A stretch of 34,336 bases of DNA from Rhodoferax sp. (GCA_031291295.1 JARLJI010000064.1:1-34336), one strand, 5' to 3'. Positions 1 to 8,295 are shown, counted from the first letter of the stretch. A program made the numbers and translations. The notes: generated by a model from the sequence alone, not told the origin.

Positions 1-160
1 CTTCCACGGTGGCTGTGTCGGGAGGACGCTGGAGAAAGCTGGCGAGGTACCGAACCGCGCGAATGTAGGCAGCCTGGGTCTTGGGTCCGAGCTTGCGCAT
101 GCGCATGTCATCGAGCATGCGTTGGCGCAGCGCAGAGACCGATGGTGTCGATGGGGTCAT
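1..160 (-). CDS. Tyrosine recombinase/integrase, N-terminal part (cut by window edge)
   Basis: The first 53 residues are visible, starting from the ATG at 160-158 and running off the left edge. They contain the pattern LRQRMLDDMRMRKLGPKTQ followed by AAYIRAVRYLASF, typical of the SAM-like core-binding N-terminal domain of phage-type or IS91-associated integrases. The catalytic R-H-R-Y domain would lie outside the window, so activity cannot be judged. An AGGAG Shine-Dalgarno sits about 8 bases before the ATG, which supports this start. The gene points out of the window, away from the accessory genes that follow. That fits an integrase at or near one edge of a mobile region. The family is clear from the N-terminus; the subfamily is an inference. 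Confidence 0.8.
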   Translation of the reverse strand, partial: MTPSTPSVSALRQRMLDDMRMRKLGPKTQAAYIRAVRYLASFLQRPPDTATVE

Positions 161-495
161 GATCGTGCTCCTGTCGAAGAACGAGGCCGATTGCCTCGCT
201 TCTCAACATAGACAGGGACGCGATACTTGAAAAACGACGAGCCTCAGCGGTGCGCTACCGCGCGAGCGGTTTAGTCTACACTTTGACATTTGCCGTTCGC
301 CGGCCGTCGAGCGGATGGCCGCCGCTTGCCCTCGAGGCCGGCCGCCCAATGGCTGCATTCGGTGGCTGCGAACTGGAACTGTCGACCCGTTGCGGTCCTT
401 CGAGGAGCTCCAGCCGATGACCACTCAGCAGTGGACGGCGATAATGGCTTCCCGCTTGCCGTTGCCAATCTGCTGTCCAAGCCCCGACTCACTGC
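161..495. other. Gene-free stretch between integrase and MFS gene
   Basis: About 335 bases separate the divergent integrase and MFS genes. Short frames on both strands cross it, but none has a ribosome site or a recognisable protein motif. It presumably holds the two divergent promoters; a TTTGACA-like hexamer lies near 282. I could not identify insertion-sequence ends. Confidence 0.4.
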
Positions 496-1731
496 ATGCC
501 GTCCCCTTCTGCCACGCCTGCTGCTTCCTCTCCGACCGAGTTTTCTCTCAAGCGACTCGCCGTGCCGGCTTTTGGCCCCTCGCTGCTTTTCGGGTTGGGC
601 GAAGGCGCCGTTCTCCCGATCATTCCTCTGATGGCGCGCGACCTGGGTGCCTCCGTGCCGATGGCAGCGCTGGTCGTCGCTCTGATCAGCATCGGCTCAC
701 TGCTCAATAACATTCCAGCGTCGCTGATCACGATGCGCTGGGGCGAGCGCTGGGCCATCGTCGCCGCGGGTCTTTGGAGTGGCCTCGGCATGGCCCTTTG
801 CGTGTGGACGTCGCATCTGGCCCTGTTCGCAACCGGCTGCCTCATGGTGGGCATGTCACAGGCCGTCTACAACCTGGCGCGCCAGATCTACATGACGGAG
901 GCCGTTCCGATCGCGTACCGGGCCCGGGCTCTGTCGACGCTGGGGGGAGTGATGCGCATCGGCATGTTCATCGGACCTTTCCTTGGGGCAGCTGCGATCC
1001 ATGCGCTTGGCCTCGCGGCTGCCTTCGGCGTCGGAATTGCGGGCGTGCTGGGCGCAGCGGCCATCGGTGCGCGTGTCCCGGACCTGGAGACACCCCCCAT
1101 CCCGCCTGGCCAGACGCCACCCGCCGCCACGACCATCGCCTCGACGCTCAGAGATCACCGCCATGTATTCCTCACGCTGGGCATCGGCGTTTTGCTGGTC
1201 AGTGCCGTGCGGGCATCGCGCCAGGTTGTCATTCCTCTGTGGGCTGATCACCTCGCGCTGGCACCTGCCGTGGCATCGCTGGTCTATGGTCTGGCAGGCG
1301 GCATCGACATGCTGGTCTTCTACCCGGCCGGCAAAGTGATGGATCACAAGGGCAGGCGCTGGGTCGCGGTTCCATCGATGGTCATCATGGGCGTGGCGAT
1401 GCTGTTAATGCCTTTCACGTCGGGCTTCAACACGCTGCTGCTCGCCTCGCTGGCCATCGGCTTCGGCAACGGCATTGGCTCGGGAATGATCATGACGCTC
1501 GGCGCAGACCACTCCCCGCGGCATGGACGTGCGCACTTCCTCGGTGTGTGGCGCCTAATGTCCGACATCGGTTCCTCGTGCGGACCGGTACTTCTGGCAT
1601 TCCTGGCGGGCAGCTTGTCGCTGGCAGCAGGAATCGCCAGCACCGGGCTCCTCGCCTTCGCTGCGGCGGGGTCGCTGGCGTATTGGATTCCTAAAACGCA
1701 TGGCTCCGAATGCAGCAGACACGCCGGATGA
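496..1731 (+). CDS. MFS transporter (drug/metabolite efflux type)
   Basis: This 411-residue protein has the length and alternating hydrophobic pattern of a 12-helix major facilitator. The first helices carry the stretch LLFGLGEGAVLPIIPLMARD. A motif-A-like loop, PAGKVMDHKGRRW, follows helix 8. A polar central linker (about residues 195-220, rich in Pro and Thr) separates the two six-helix halves. It should act in the inner membrane as a proton-coupled exporter or importer; the substrate cannot be read from the sequence. The start ATG lacks a clear Shine-Dalgarno, but it leaves a short cytoplasmic tail before helix 1, as expected. It is followed after about 200 bases by a flavin monooxygenase on the same strand, so the two may form a detoxification or catabolic pair. 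That link is inference. Confidence 0.85.
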   Translation: MPSPSATPAASSPTEFSLKRLAVPAFGPSLLFGLGEGAVLPIIPLMARDLGASVPMAALVVALISIGSLLNNIPASLITMRWGERWAIVAAGLWSGLGMALCVWTSHLALFATGCLMVGMSQAVYNLARQIYMTEAVPIAYRARALSTLGGVMRIGMFIGPFLGAAAIHALGLAAAFGVGIAGVLGAAAIGARVPDLETPPIPPGQTPPAATTIASTLRDHRHVFLTLGIGVLLVSAVRASRQVVIPLWADHLALAPAVASLVYGLAGGIDMLVFYPAGKVMDHKGRRWVAVPSMVIMGVAMLLMPFTSGFNTLLLASLAIGFGNGIGSGMIMTLGADHSPRHGRAHFLGVWRLMSDIGSSCGPVLLAFLAGSLSLAAGIASTGLLAFAAAGSLAYWIPKTHGSECSRHAG

Positions 1732-1935
1732 CCGGTTGAATCCGCACCAGCTAGCGGTTGTTCGTGGCGGCCCGCAACGGGTCCACTGCCGATGTTCGGG
1801 TCGCGCCGGCGTGCAACCGCTATCCAGTGTCGCGGTCAACGTGTGGACGTTGCTGATGTTCCGACGTGCCCGAGGCGTGCCAAAATCGCTCCCATGCGGT
1901 CAGTTTTTCTATCTGCATATAAATAGGTAGAGACC

Positions 1936-3102
1936 ATGCAGTCTGAAGATATTCTCGTGATTGGCGCCGGCCCTGCTGGGCTGGCCGTCTCGGCCTCTTT
2001 GCGCCGCGAAGGGCTGAAACATGTGGTGCTAGAGCGCGAGGAGAACATAGGCTCTGCCTGGCACCGGCATTACGACAGGCTGCATTTGCACACCACCAAG
2101 ACGTACTCCGGGCTTCCCATGATGCCGTGGCCGAAGGACACGCCGCGCTACCCGTCACGCGAACAGGTGGTGCAGTACCTGCAGGCATACGCCGCAGAGC
2201 ACCACATTACGCCTCACCTGGGCGTTACCGTGCACGCGGTGCAGCGCAGAGGGGACCGCTTCACGGTGGATACGAGCGCCGGTGTGATGACACCGCGCGT
2301 TGTCGTCATGGCCACAGGTTACAACGGCGCGCCGGTACTGCCTTCGGTTCCCGGGCTGGCCAGCTTTCGCGGCACGGCGATTCACGCCGGTGTTTACAAG
2401 AACGCCTCGCTTTACCGGGGCAGGCGCACGCTGGTGGTGGGTTGCGGCAATTCAGGAGCAGAGATCGCGCTCGACCTGGCCGAACAGGGGGTGGATGTCG
2501 CCATGGTGGTGCGCGGTCCGGTGCACGTGATCCCGCGCGACATGTTCGGACGCCCCACGCAGCACACCAATATACTGCTCTCGTACCTGCCGTTGGGGCT
2601 GCGCGATGCAATTGCGGTGGCCACCATCGGCCTGGTGGTGGGGGACCTGTCGCGCTGGGGCATTGTGCGGCCAGCGGTGGGGCCCAACCACATGATCGAA
2701 GAGTCCGGGCGTATTCCCATACTGGACCTGGGCACCGTCGCCATGGTCAAGCAGGGGAAAATCCGCGTGCTGCCGGCAGTGCAGGAGATTCTTCCCGACA
2801 AGGTGCGTTTCGCAGGCGGTGCCATGCATCCGTTTGAGGCCATCATTTTTGCGACCGGCTATACACCGGACCTCGGAAAAGTGATCGAAGGCTTCGAGAC
2901 CATTGCCGATGCACGCGGCAGGCCGCACCGGTTCGGCGAGGAGACCGGCATTGCCGGGTTGTACTTTGTCGGTTTCAAGAATCCCCCTACAGGCGCACTG
3001 CGCGAGATCGCCCTTGAGGCTCCACGGGTGGCCCGGTCCATTCGAACAACCGTCCGCGGTAATGTGGCCATGGATGCTGTATCGGGCACAGCTGCCGGTT
3101 GA
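1936..3102 (+). CDS. Flavin-containing monooxygenase / FAD-NAD(P)-binding oxidoreductase
   Basis: The 388-residue protein opens with the FAD-binding Rossmann signature VIGAGPAGLAVS (residues 8-19). A second dinucleotide-binding motif, VVGCGNSGAEIA, lies near residue 165 and would bind NADPH. Between them are the IGSAWHRHYDRLHLHT region typical of YUCCA/FMO-like enzymes and an ATGYNGAP segment. Near the C-terminus is IIFATGYTPD, the conserved family motif. The enzyme is soluble and probably uses NADPH, FAD and O2 to oxygenate a heteroatom or carbonyl substrate; the substrate is unknown. Length matches bacterial single-component FMOs. The ATG is preceded by a weak GTAGAG ribosome site. It lies downstream of the MFS gene and may be co-expressed with it. 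Confidence 0.87.
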   Translation: MQSEDILVIGAGPAGLAVSASLRREGLKHVVLEREENIGSAWHRHYDRLHLHTTKTYSGLPMMPWPKDTPRYPSREQVVQYLQAYAAEHHITPHLGVTVHAVQRRGDRFTVDTSAGVMTPRVVVMATGYNGAPVLPSVPGLASFRGTAIHAGVYKNASLYRGRRTLVVGCGNSGAEIALDLAEQGVDVAMVVRGPVHVIPRDMFGRPTQHTNILLSYLPLGLRDAIAVATIGLVVGDLSRWGIVRPAVGPNHMIEESGRIPILDLGTVAMVKQGKIRVLPAVQEILPDKVRFAGGAMHPFEAIIFATGYTPDLGKVIEGFETIADARGRPHRFGEETGIAGLYFVGFKNPPTGALREIALEAPRVARSIRTTVRGNVAMDAVSGTAAG

Positions 3103-3412
3103 GCCGGCCGAAAACTTGCTGCATTCAAAAGTCCCGCTTGGGGGAGGCAGTTCGAATACCTCTGCTGCGCAAATCAGTCTGCTGCTGTCGCCTGCATAGC
3201 GATAGCTCAAGCGCGAAGCGCGATCGCTCGGTCATGCCGGCCACGTCTCACCTGCACCCATGACCGACAACATCAGGTTCGCCATGGACGAGTGAGTTCA
3301 GGTCGCCGGGTGTCTTTGCCTGACGACGTGCCGGACCAGGGGTGCCGTGGCGCGCCGGCCTATCGAAAGATGTGGTCCTCGTAGGCCGTCTATAAAACAG
3401 AGCTCGCGCAGC
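3103..3412. other. Gene-free stretch between convergent FMO and solute-binding genes
   Basis: About 310 bases lie between the 3' ends of two convergent genes. I see no convincing frame. Short GC-rich self-complementary words occur around 3200-3230 (gcgcgaagcgc), which could form a weak hairpin, but there is no T-run to call a terminator. It is probably spacer or decayed sequence. Confidence 0.35.
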
Positions 3413-4531
3413 TCAGTACAGCAGCTTGCCGTTGCGGCCGACCACGCCAATGTTCACGTACTTCGAACCGACTCGGCTACCCGAAGAGAAGTCGATCACG
3501 TATCCACCCAAATCGAGATCGCGAATGCCATTGATCGCATCGATAAGTTTTGCCGACGTTGGCGTGCTCCCAGAGCGCCTGAGCCCCTCGACCGTGACCT
3601 TTGCGGCGAGGAAACCCGCAAGCGAGAACGACGACCTGGGCGTACCAGGGGGCGCATATTTTGTGAGCAACGCTTGATATTCACGTACCAGGCCTGTCGC
3701 CGTCGAATCCGGGTTGGGGGTAACTTGCGCGAGCGCGGCACCTGCCGCATTGGCCACGCCGGCCTTGCTCACGATCGAACTTGGCGGCGTGTATGACATG
3801 GTGTAGATCGGCGTGACGTCGCCCGCTTCTCTGGCGTCGCGCACGAAGGCCGAGGCGCTGTTGGGCGTCAGCACCAGCAAATAGCATTGCGCTTTGGTCT
3901 CTGCCATCCGCTTTGCAGCCGCCTTCGCGTCGTCCTGCCCTGCCGCCATGGATACCTTGCCGACAATCTGGAGGCCCTTGGGGCCGACGTTTTCTTCAAG
4001 AAACTTCAGCCCGCCCTTGCCGAAGGGAATGTCCTGGTAGACCACCGCGATGCGCTTGACGCTGATCGCGGCTTGTTGATCCAACAGTGCTTCGAGCTGC
4101 ACGTTGTCGCTCGCCTGGAGATGGAAGATATATGGGCTGCCGGGTTTGCGCAGGCTGTCTGCCCCCGGGGTGACACCAATCGCCGGGATGGCGAGCTTGT
4201 CAAAGGTCTTCTCCTTCAACAACAGGGCGACATTGGCAGAACCGAGCAGGTTAATGAATGCCACCGGCCTGTCCCGCTTCGCAATCATTTCCACCAGGCG
4301 CAGTGTCTCCGCGGGTTTATATTGATCATCCTCCCGGACGAAGTGGATCTTATTTCCGTTCACCCCCCCTTGCGTGTTGACATAGTCGATGTAGGCCTTG
4401 GCACCGATATAGTTACCCTCACCGTTTTCAGCCAGCGGCCCAGTGAACGGTGCGACACTGGCAATGACTATTTCGCCAGCCCACACGTTGCCCGTCCACA
4501 AGAGTGCCACACAGAGAAATAATGTCTTCAT
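3413..4531 (-). CDS. ABC transporter periplasmic substrate-binding protein (branched-chain amino-acid type)
   Basis: The 372-residue product begins with a signal peptide (MKTLFLCVALLWTGNVWA, probable cleavage before GEI). It continues as a type-I periplasmic binding protein of the Peripla_BP_6/LivJ class: IVIASVAPFTGP at the mature N-terminus, then GAKAYIDYVNTQGGVNG, then VAFINLLGSANV. This family delivers amino acids, amides or aromatic acids to an ABC importer. No LivHMGF permease or ATPase genes are adjacent, so the protein is an orphan. It either serves a distant permease, as is common in Burkholderiales, or is stranded by rearrangement of this region. The start ATG has only a weak GGAA ribosome site. 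It is divergent from the Bug-type gene at 4746, with 214 bases between them that presumably hold both promoters. Confidence 0.87.
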   Translation of the reverse strand: MKTLFLCVALLWTGNVWAGEIVIASVAPFTGPLAENGEGNYIGAKAYIDYVNTQGGVNGNKIHFVREDDQYKPAETLRLVEMIAKRDRPVAFINLLGSANVALLLKEKTFDKLAIPAIGVTPGADSLRKPGSPYIFHLQASDNVQLEALLDQQAAISVKRIAVVYQDIPFGKGGLKFLEENVGPKGLQIVGKVSMAAGQDDAKAAAKRMAETKAQCYLLVLTPNSASAFVRDAREAGDVTPIYTMSYTPPSSIVSKAGVANAAGAALAQVTPNPDSTATGLVREYQALLTKYAPPGTPRSSFSLAGFLAAKVTVEGLRRSGSTPTSAKLIDAINGIRDLDLGGYVIDFSSGSRVGSKYVNIGVVGRNGKLLY

Positions 4532-4745
4532 GTCGATTCCGAATCAATACGGGGAGGATACCCTTGATGCCGCACGATTGTAGGGATATTGGTGCCGGCG
4601 TCAGTTCCGACCTGCCGGTCGCAATTGAAATCCAGTCTCGCTTAAATCAATGGCTTAGGAATGGAGAGATTTCCCCTTGGAGGGGTGGCTCAATATTTGC
4701 CGAGACCTCTGCGGAACTCTTATCCACCAAACCCAGGAGACACAC

Positions 4746-5723
4746 TTGAACTTCCATCGCTTTTCCATCGTGACCTGTACAGTTGCCGCCGCGCTGGCTT
4801 GCGTTCTGCCTGTGGCCGCGCAAGCCCAAGCGTGGCCTACCAAGACAATACGCCTTGTCGTTCCGTTCTCGCCAGGTGGCGCCAACGACCTGATGGCACG
4901 CGCCGCGGCCGAAGGCGCGTCTAAGGCGCTGGGGCGCCAAATCATCGTTGAAAACAAACCCGGCGCCGGCACCACGCTGGGCGCCGACTACGTGGCCAAG
5001 GCCGAGCCCGACGGCTACACGTTCCTGGTGAGCGCGGCCGGCGTGATCTCCAACAGCATGATCAAGAAGAGCATGCCCTACAAGGACGAGCAACTGGTGC
5101 CGGTGGCCATGATCGGCCTGGCGCCCTCGGTGATCGTGGTGCCGGCCAGCTCGCCCTACAAGACGCTGAAGGAATTCATCGACGCCTCGCGCAAATCCAG
5201 CGCCGGCTTCCACTGGTCCACCGCTGGCACCGGCAGCACCCCGCACTTCGTCGAAGGGCTGCTGGAAACCAAGTACGGCGCCAAGCTGGACTTGGTGCCC
5301 TACAAGAGCGGCTCCGAATCCATCGCCGCCGTGATGGGCGCCCAGGTGGAAGCCACGTCCGAGGCAAGCATCGTGGTGCTGCCTTACCTGACCAGCGGCA
5401 AGCTGCGCGCGCTGGCCGACACCTGGACCCAGCGCATCTCGGCATATCCCGACCTGCGGACCGCGGCCGAGCAAGGCTACCCCGAAATCAAGATCGCCCA
5501 CTGGGCCGGCGTGCACGCACCCAAGGGCGTGCCGCCCGCCATCCTCGACAAGATGGCCGCCGCGGTGGACACCGCCATGAAAGACCCGGTCACGATGGCG
5601 CGCCTGAAGGGCATGGGCATCGAGCCGATCGGCGGCACGCGCGCCTCCTTCGCCAAGTTCTGCGACGAAGAACGCGCCCGGCTGGGCGGCGTGGTCAAAG
5701 CCACCGGAATGAAGGAAGACTGA
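4746..5723 (+). CDS. Bug-family tripartite tricarboxylate transporter substrate-binding protein
   Basis: The product of about 325 residues is a TctC/Bug periplasmic receptor. I chose the TTG at 4746 because a strong CAGGAGA lies 6 bases upstream and the resulting signal peptide (ending AQAQA before WPTK) has normal length; an in-frame upstream start at 4677 would add 23 residues with no ribosome site. Family hallmarks are PTKTIRLVVPFSPGGANDL, then GAGTTLGADYVAKAEPDGYT, and VPYKSGSESIAAVMGAQV. Such proteins capture carboxylates or related acids for TctAB-type carriers, but no tctA or tctB is nearby. Orphan Bug genes are very common in Comamonadaceae and Alcaligenaceae. Its TGA stop overlaps the ATG of the following enzyme remnant (TGATG), which suggests the two were once an operon. 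Confidence 0.9.
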   Translation: MNFHRFSIVTCTVAAALACVLPVAAQAQAWPTKTIRLVVPFSPGGANDLMARAAAEGASKALGRQIIVENKPGAGTTLGADYVAKAEPDGYTFLVSAAGVISNSMIKKSMPYKDEQLVPVAMIGLAPSVIVVPASSPYKTLKEFIDASRKSSAGFHWSTAGTGSTPHFVEGLLETKYGAKLDLVPYKSGSESIAAVMGAQVEATSEASIVVLPYLTSGKLRALADTWTQRISAYPDLRTAAEQGYPEIKIAHWAGVHAPKGVPPAILDKMAAAVDTAMKDPVTMARLKGMGIEPIGGTRASFAKFCDEERARLGGVVKATGMKED

Positions 5724-5899
5724 TGGCAGATACCGGAAAGAACCTGCGCCACACGGTGCGCGTGCTGGAGCGTGCCGGCGCCGACGGCATCCAGCTGGAA
5801 GATCAGGCGGCACCCAAGCGCTGCGGGCACTTCACGGGCAAGGCAACAATTCGAAGGACGGCAACGGGCCCGAAGCTGGCCGCCACGAGAGGCGGCTGA
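5723..5899 (+). pseudogene. Remnant of isocitrate lyase/PEP mutase-family gene
   Basis: The 58-codon frame reads MADTGKNLRHTVRVLERAG and then ADGIQLEDQAAPKRCGHF. This matches, from memory of the family, the central part of isocitrate lyase/phosphoenolpyruvate mutase-type enzymes, where a DADTGYGNALN segment precedes RHTVRVLE and KRCGHF is the conserved loop. Only about 40 residues of an enzyme normally near 290 remain. The segment between DTG and NLRHT is shortened, and homology stops near position 5850, after which the frame reads unrelated basic residues. The start overlaps the Bug gene stop by one base. A substrate-binding gene coupled to such a lyase would be a plausible catabolic operon, now destroyed. 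Function is certainly lost. Confidence 0.75.
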
Positions 5900-6099
5900 T
5901 GGGTAACCCAACTCATGCAATTGGGTGCCAGGAAGCGGGCACTGACTACGGACCTTCAACTATTCAAACTGATTGCTCGATACTGGACGTTGAAGGCTAC
6001 AGGCACCCAATTACGCTTCTGGCACGACATGACCGCGGTGTTTAGGAGAACGCTCCCTGCTAAAAAGGCCGGAGCAGTGACAATGAGCGTTACACCGCG

Positions 6100-6310
6100 T
6101 CAATACGAGCACATCAGGATGATGATCACGACGAACCCGAGCATCGGGGAGTGGCGCCAGGTGTTTGGCGACGCGAAGCTGACGACAGAGTTGCTCGACC
6201 GGCTCACGCATCACTGCCACATCGTCGAGACAGGCAACGAGAGCTGACGGTTCAAGAACTCCAGCGCGGCCAGTACAACCGCGGTCAAAAGGAAATCAAG
6301 ATTCAGTGAA
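6100..6310 (+). pseudogene. istB: IS21-family istB transposition helper, C-terminal remnant
   Basis: The frame carries YEHIRMMITTNPSIGEWRQVFGD followed by TTELLDRLTHHCHIVETGNES, the well-known C-terminal end of IstB-type AAA+ helpers (RSMLITTNQPFGEW, then DRLxHH). At 6245-6247 a TGA interrupts a context that reads on in the same frame as RFKNSSAA. Relatives have Trp or Tyr at this point, so a TGG-to-TGA change is likely. The Walker A/B ATPase part and the istA transposase are absent upstream, so this is only the tail of a former element. It shows that an IS21-like insertion once sat here. I could not locate a terminal inverted repeat with confidence. Confidence 0.75.
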
Positions 6311-6367
6311 AATCAACACGCACGACCGTGCCGGCCCCGATCAGCGTGAACCACTGCGGCACCGCCG

Positions 6368-6967
6368 TCACTCGACCTTGCCAAGCGCCACCCGGAACTC
6401 CTCGAGCTTGGCCTCGTAGGCCTGCGCTTCGCCATAGTCGAGAAATCGGTTGTAGCGCGAATGCGTGCCGAGAATCTTGTGGGCATGCTTGATCGGGCAG
6501 AAATACTGCTCGGTACGGGCCAGTATCTCGGTCATATAGCCCATAAGCCCATTGCCGTATTCGCAGTAGGTGCAGTGGAACTTCTCTATGAAGTTGAGAT
6601 AGCCAAGGTGGTGGCGGTCGAACACGAGGTAGTCGCTGCGCCGGACTTTTGTGATGCCGTAGATCGGGAAGCAAGCCCACTGGTAAAAGCTCACGCAGGC
6701 ATCGAGCAAGAGCAGCGGGATCACCATGGCGTAGATGAGCGGCCCGGTGATCAGGTTCTGAGGCCGGTTGGTCACCAGCCAGCGGAAGAAGCTGGTCTTG
6801 AGCTTGCGATGTGCTTCCCTGACCGAGCGCTCGAACTCGACGCGTTTGCCGTCGATCTGGAAGAACATCCGGCTCTCCTGATCGTGGACAGCGGTACGCA
6901 GGTCCGCTTCAAGCGCGGCCATCTGGTTCAGGATGTGGTTGATTCGATCATTCATGGGTTCGAGCAT
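6368..6967 (-). CDS. Conserved hypothetical membrane protein with Cys motif
   Basis: I do not recognise a named family for this 199-residue protein. It has a soluble N-terminal part with a helical, charged stretch (residues about 5-50, possibly coiled coil). One long or two short hydrophobic segments follow, around residues 70-105 (LITGPLIYAMVIPLLLLDAC and onward). The cytoplasmic-looking C-terminal part holds HCTYCEYGNGL and YFCPIKHAHKI. The CxxC plus downstream C-P-x-K-H suggests a metal or haem/thiol site. The start may be the ATG at 6967 or the next in-frame ATG at 6955; neither has a strong ribosome site. A (TGTCG)4 repeat lies 17 bases upstream. The frame is intact and codon use looks normal, so it is probably a real gene amid debris. 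Confidence 0.7.
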   Translation of the reverse strand: MLEPMNDRINHILNQMAALEADLRTAVHDQESRMFFQIDGKRVEFERSVREAHRKLKTSFFRWLVTNRPQNLITGPLIYAMVIPLLLLDACVSFYQWACFPIYGITKVRRSDYLVFDRHHLGYLNFIEKFHCTYCEYGNGLMGYMTEILARTEQYFCPIKHAHKILGTHSRYNRFLDYGEAQAYEAKLEEFRVALGKVE

Positions 6968-6983
6968 AGACCAGCTATTCCCA

Positions 6984-7003
6984 TGTCGTGTCGTGTCGTG
7001 TCG
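6984..7003. repeat. Pentanucleotide tandem repeat (TGTCG)4
   Basis: Four perfect copies of TGTCG lie just upstream of the minus-strand membrane-protein gene. Short tandem repeats in a promoter or leader can change length by slippage and alter expression. Four units is a low copy number, so this is only a possibility. Confidence 0.85.
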
Positions 7004-7135
7004 CGTTGTGTGGTCAAAGGCCTAGGCCGTCGCCTGCGCTGCCGAACGGACGGGCCGGCTCAATACGCCTACAACTTCCTGATCCGACATCCACCATCAA
7101 TGACTTGTTCGCATCACCACACAAGGACCCGAATC

Positions 7136-7231
7136 ATGAAGAAGAACCTTCCCAGCCTCGCCTTTGCGGCGCTCACGAAGTTCATTGTCTGTTCGCCAGC
7201 GAACAGACAATCGGCCCGAGCGCGTCGATGA
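7136..7231 (+). pseudogene. Signal-peptide stub of a lost exported protein (porin-like start?)
   Basis: An AAGGA ribosome site lies 8 bases before an ATG that opens a 31-codon frame, [14 protein letters not shown], then unrelated residues to a TGA at 7229. The first 14 codons look like the beginning of a secretory signal peptide, similar to the MKK-x-x-ALA starts of Burkholderiales porins. The natural continuation is missing. The frame breaks where a 28-base palindrome (7184-7211) begins, so this is probably the 5' end of a gene truncated by deletion or insertion. Identification as a porin is a guess. Confidence 0.4.
7184..7211. repeat. Perfect 13-base inverted repeat with 2-base spacer
   Basis: Arms ATTGTCTGTTCGC and GCGAACAGACAAT are exact reverse complements separated by CA. 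There is no T-run, so it does not look like a typical terminator. It could be a regulator operator, a recombination scar, or a hairpin ahead of the gad genes. Confidence 0.8.
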
Positions 7232-7280
7232 TGACTTAAGACTTGGCACCGGCCGGGTTCATTCATCACGGGGCAAGGTC

Positions 7281-8295
7281 ATGGCACTGCATCGACGCGA
7301 CGACATTCGATCCGTTCTGGACGCTGACATCTACGGCACGCACGCCGCCAATGTCGCCGTCCCCAAATACCGCCTGGGGCCAGACGAGCTGCGGCCCGAC
7401 GTGGCGCATGCATTGGTGCGCGACGAGCTGTTTCTCGACGGCAACTCGCGGCAGAACCTGGCGACCTTCTGCCAGACCTGGCTCGATGAAGAGGTCCACC
7501 AACTCATGGATGTGTCGATCGACAAGAACATGATCGACAAGGACGAATATCCGGCGACCGCGGAATTGGAGAGTCGCTGCGTGCACATCTTAGCGGACCT
7601 CTGGCATTCGCCGGCGGCGGCCGACACGCTGGGCTGCTCCACCACCGGTTCGAGTGAGGCTTGCATGCTGGGCGGCTTGGCGCTGAAGTGGAAGTGGCGC
7701 GAACGGATGCGCGCCGCGGGCAAACCCACCGACAAGCCCAACATCGTGACTGGTCCGGTGCAGGTTTGCTGGCACAAATTTGCGCGCTACTTCGATGTGG
7801 AACTGCGCGAGATTCCGTTGGAGCGTCATCGTCTCGGGATGACGCCGGAGGAAGTTCTCAAGCGCGTCGATGCCAACACGATCGCGGTGATGCCGACCTT
7901 CGGCGTGACCTTTACCTGCCAGTACGAGCCGGTGGCCGACGTGGCCCTGGCTCTCGATCGCCTGGCACTCGACAAGCTCGACATTCCCATGCACGTCGAT
8001 GCCGCCTCAGGCGGCTTCACGGCGCCATTCGTCACACCCGATCTGGCCTGGGACTTTCGCATTCCGCGCGTGCGCTCGATCAACGCCTCGGGCCACAAGT
8101 ACGGGCTGGCACCGCTGGGCGTCGGCTGGGTCGTCTGGCGCGATCGGGCAGACCTGCCAGAGGAGTTGATCTTCAACGTGAACTACCTGGGCGGGAACAT
8201 GCCCACCTTCGCGTTGAACTTCTCGCGTCCCGCGGGGCAGATCATTTCCCAGTACTACCTGTTCTTGCGTCTCGGGCGCGAGGGCTACCATCGTC
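7281..8295 (+). pseudogene. gadB: Glutamate decarboxylase, C-terminally truncated
   Basis: From the ATG at 7281 about 338 residues align by eye with GadA/GadB-type glutamate decarboxylase, the PLP enzyme that converts glutamate plus H+ to GABA and CO2. Visible landmarks are [17 protein letters not shown] (near 51), [20 protein letters not shown] (near 118), [10 protein letters not shown] with the PLP-contacting Asp240, and [13 protein letters not shown] with the Schiff-base Lys273. Homology ends after [11 protein letters not shown], so roughly the last 125 residues of a normal protein of about 466 are missing. The sequence then switches directly into gadC in a different frame. The catalytic residues survive, but the missing C-terminal domain makes activity unlikely. 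The start has only a weak AAGG ribosome site; the frame stays open upstream to 7164. Confidence 0.85.

Noticed and set aside
203..492. Short frames on both strands between the integrase and MFS genes
   Set aside because: Mutually overlapping frames without ribosome sites or family resemblance.
7184..7211. LexA/SOS box (CTGT...ACAG) within the palindrome
   Set aside because: The spacing between CTGT and ACAG is 10 bases rather than the 8 of the E. coli-type box, and the adjacent genes are remnants.
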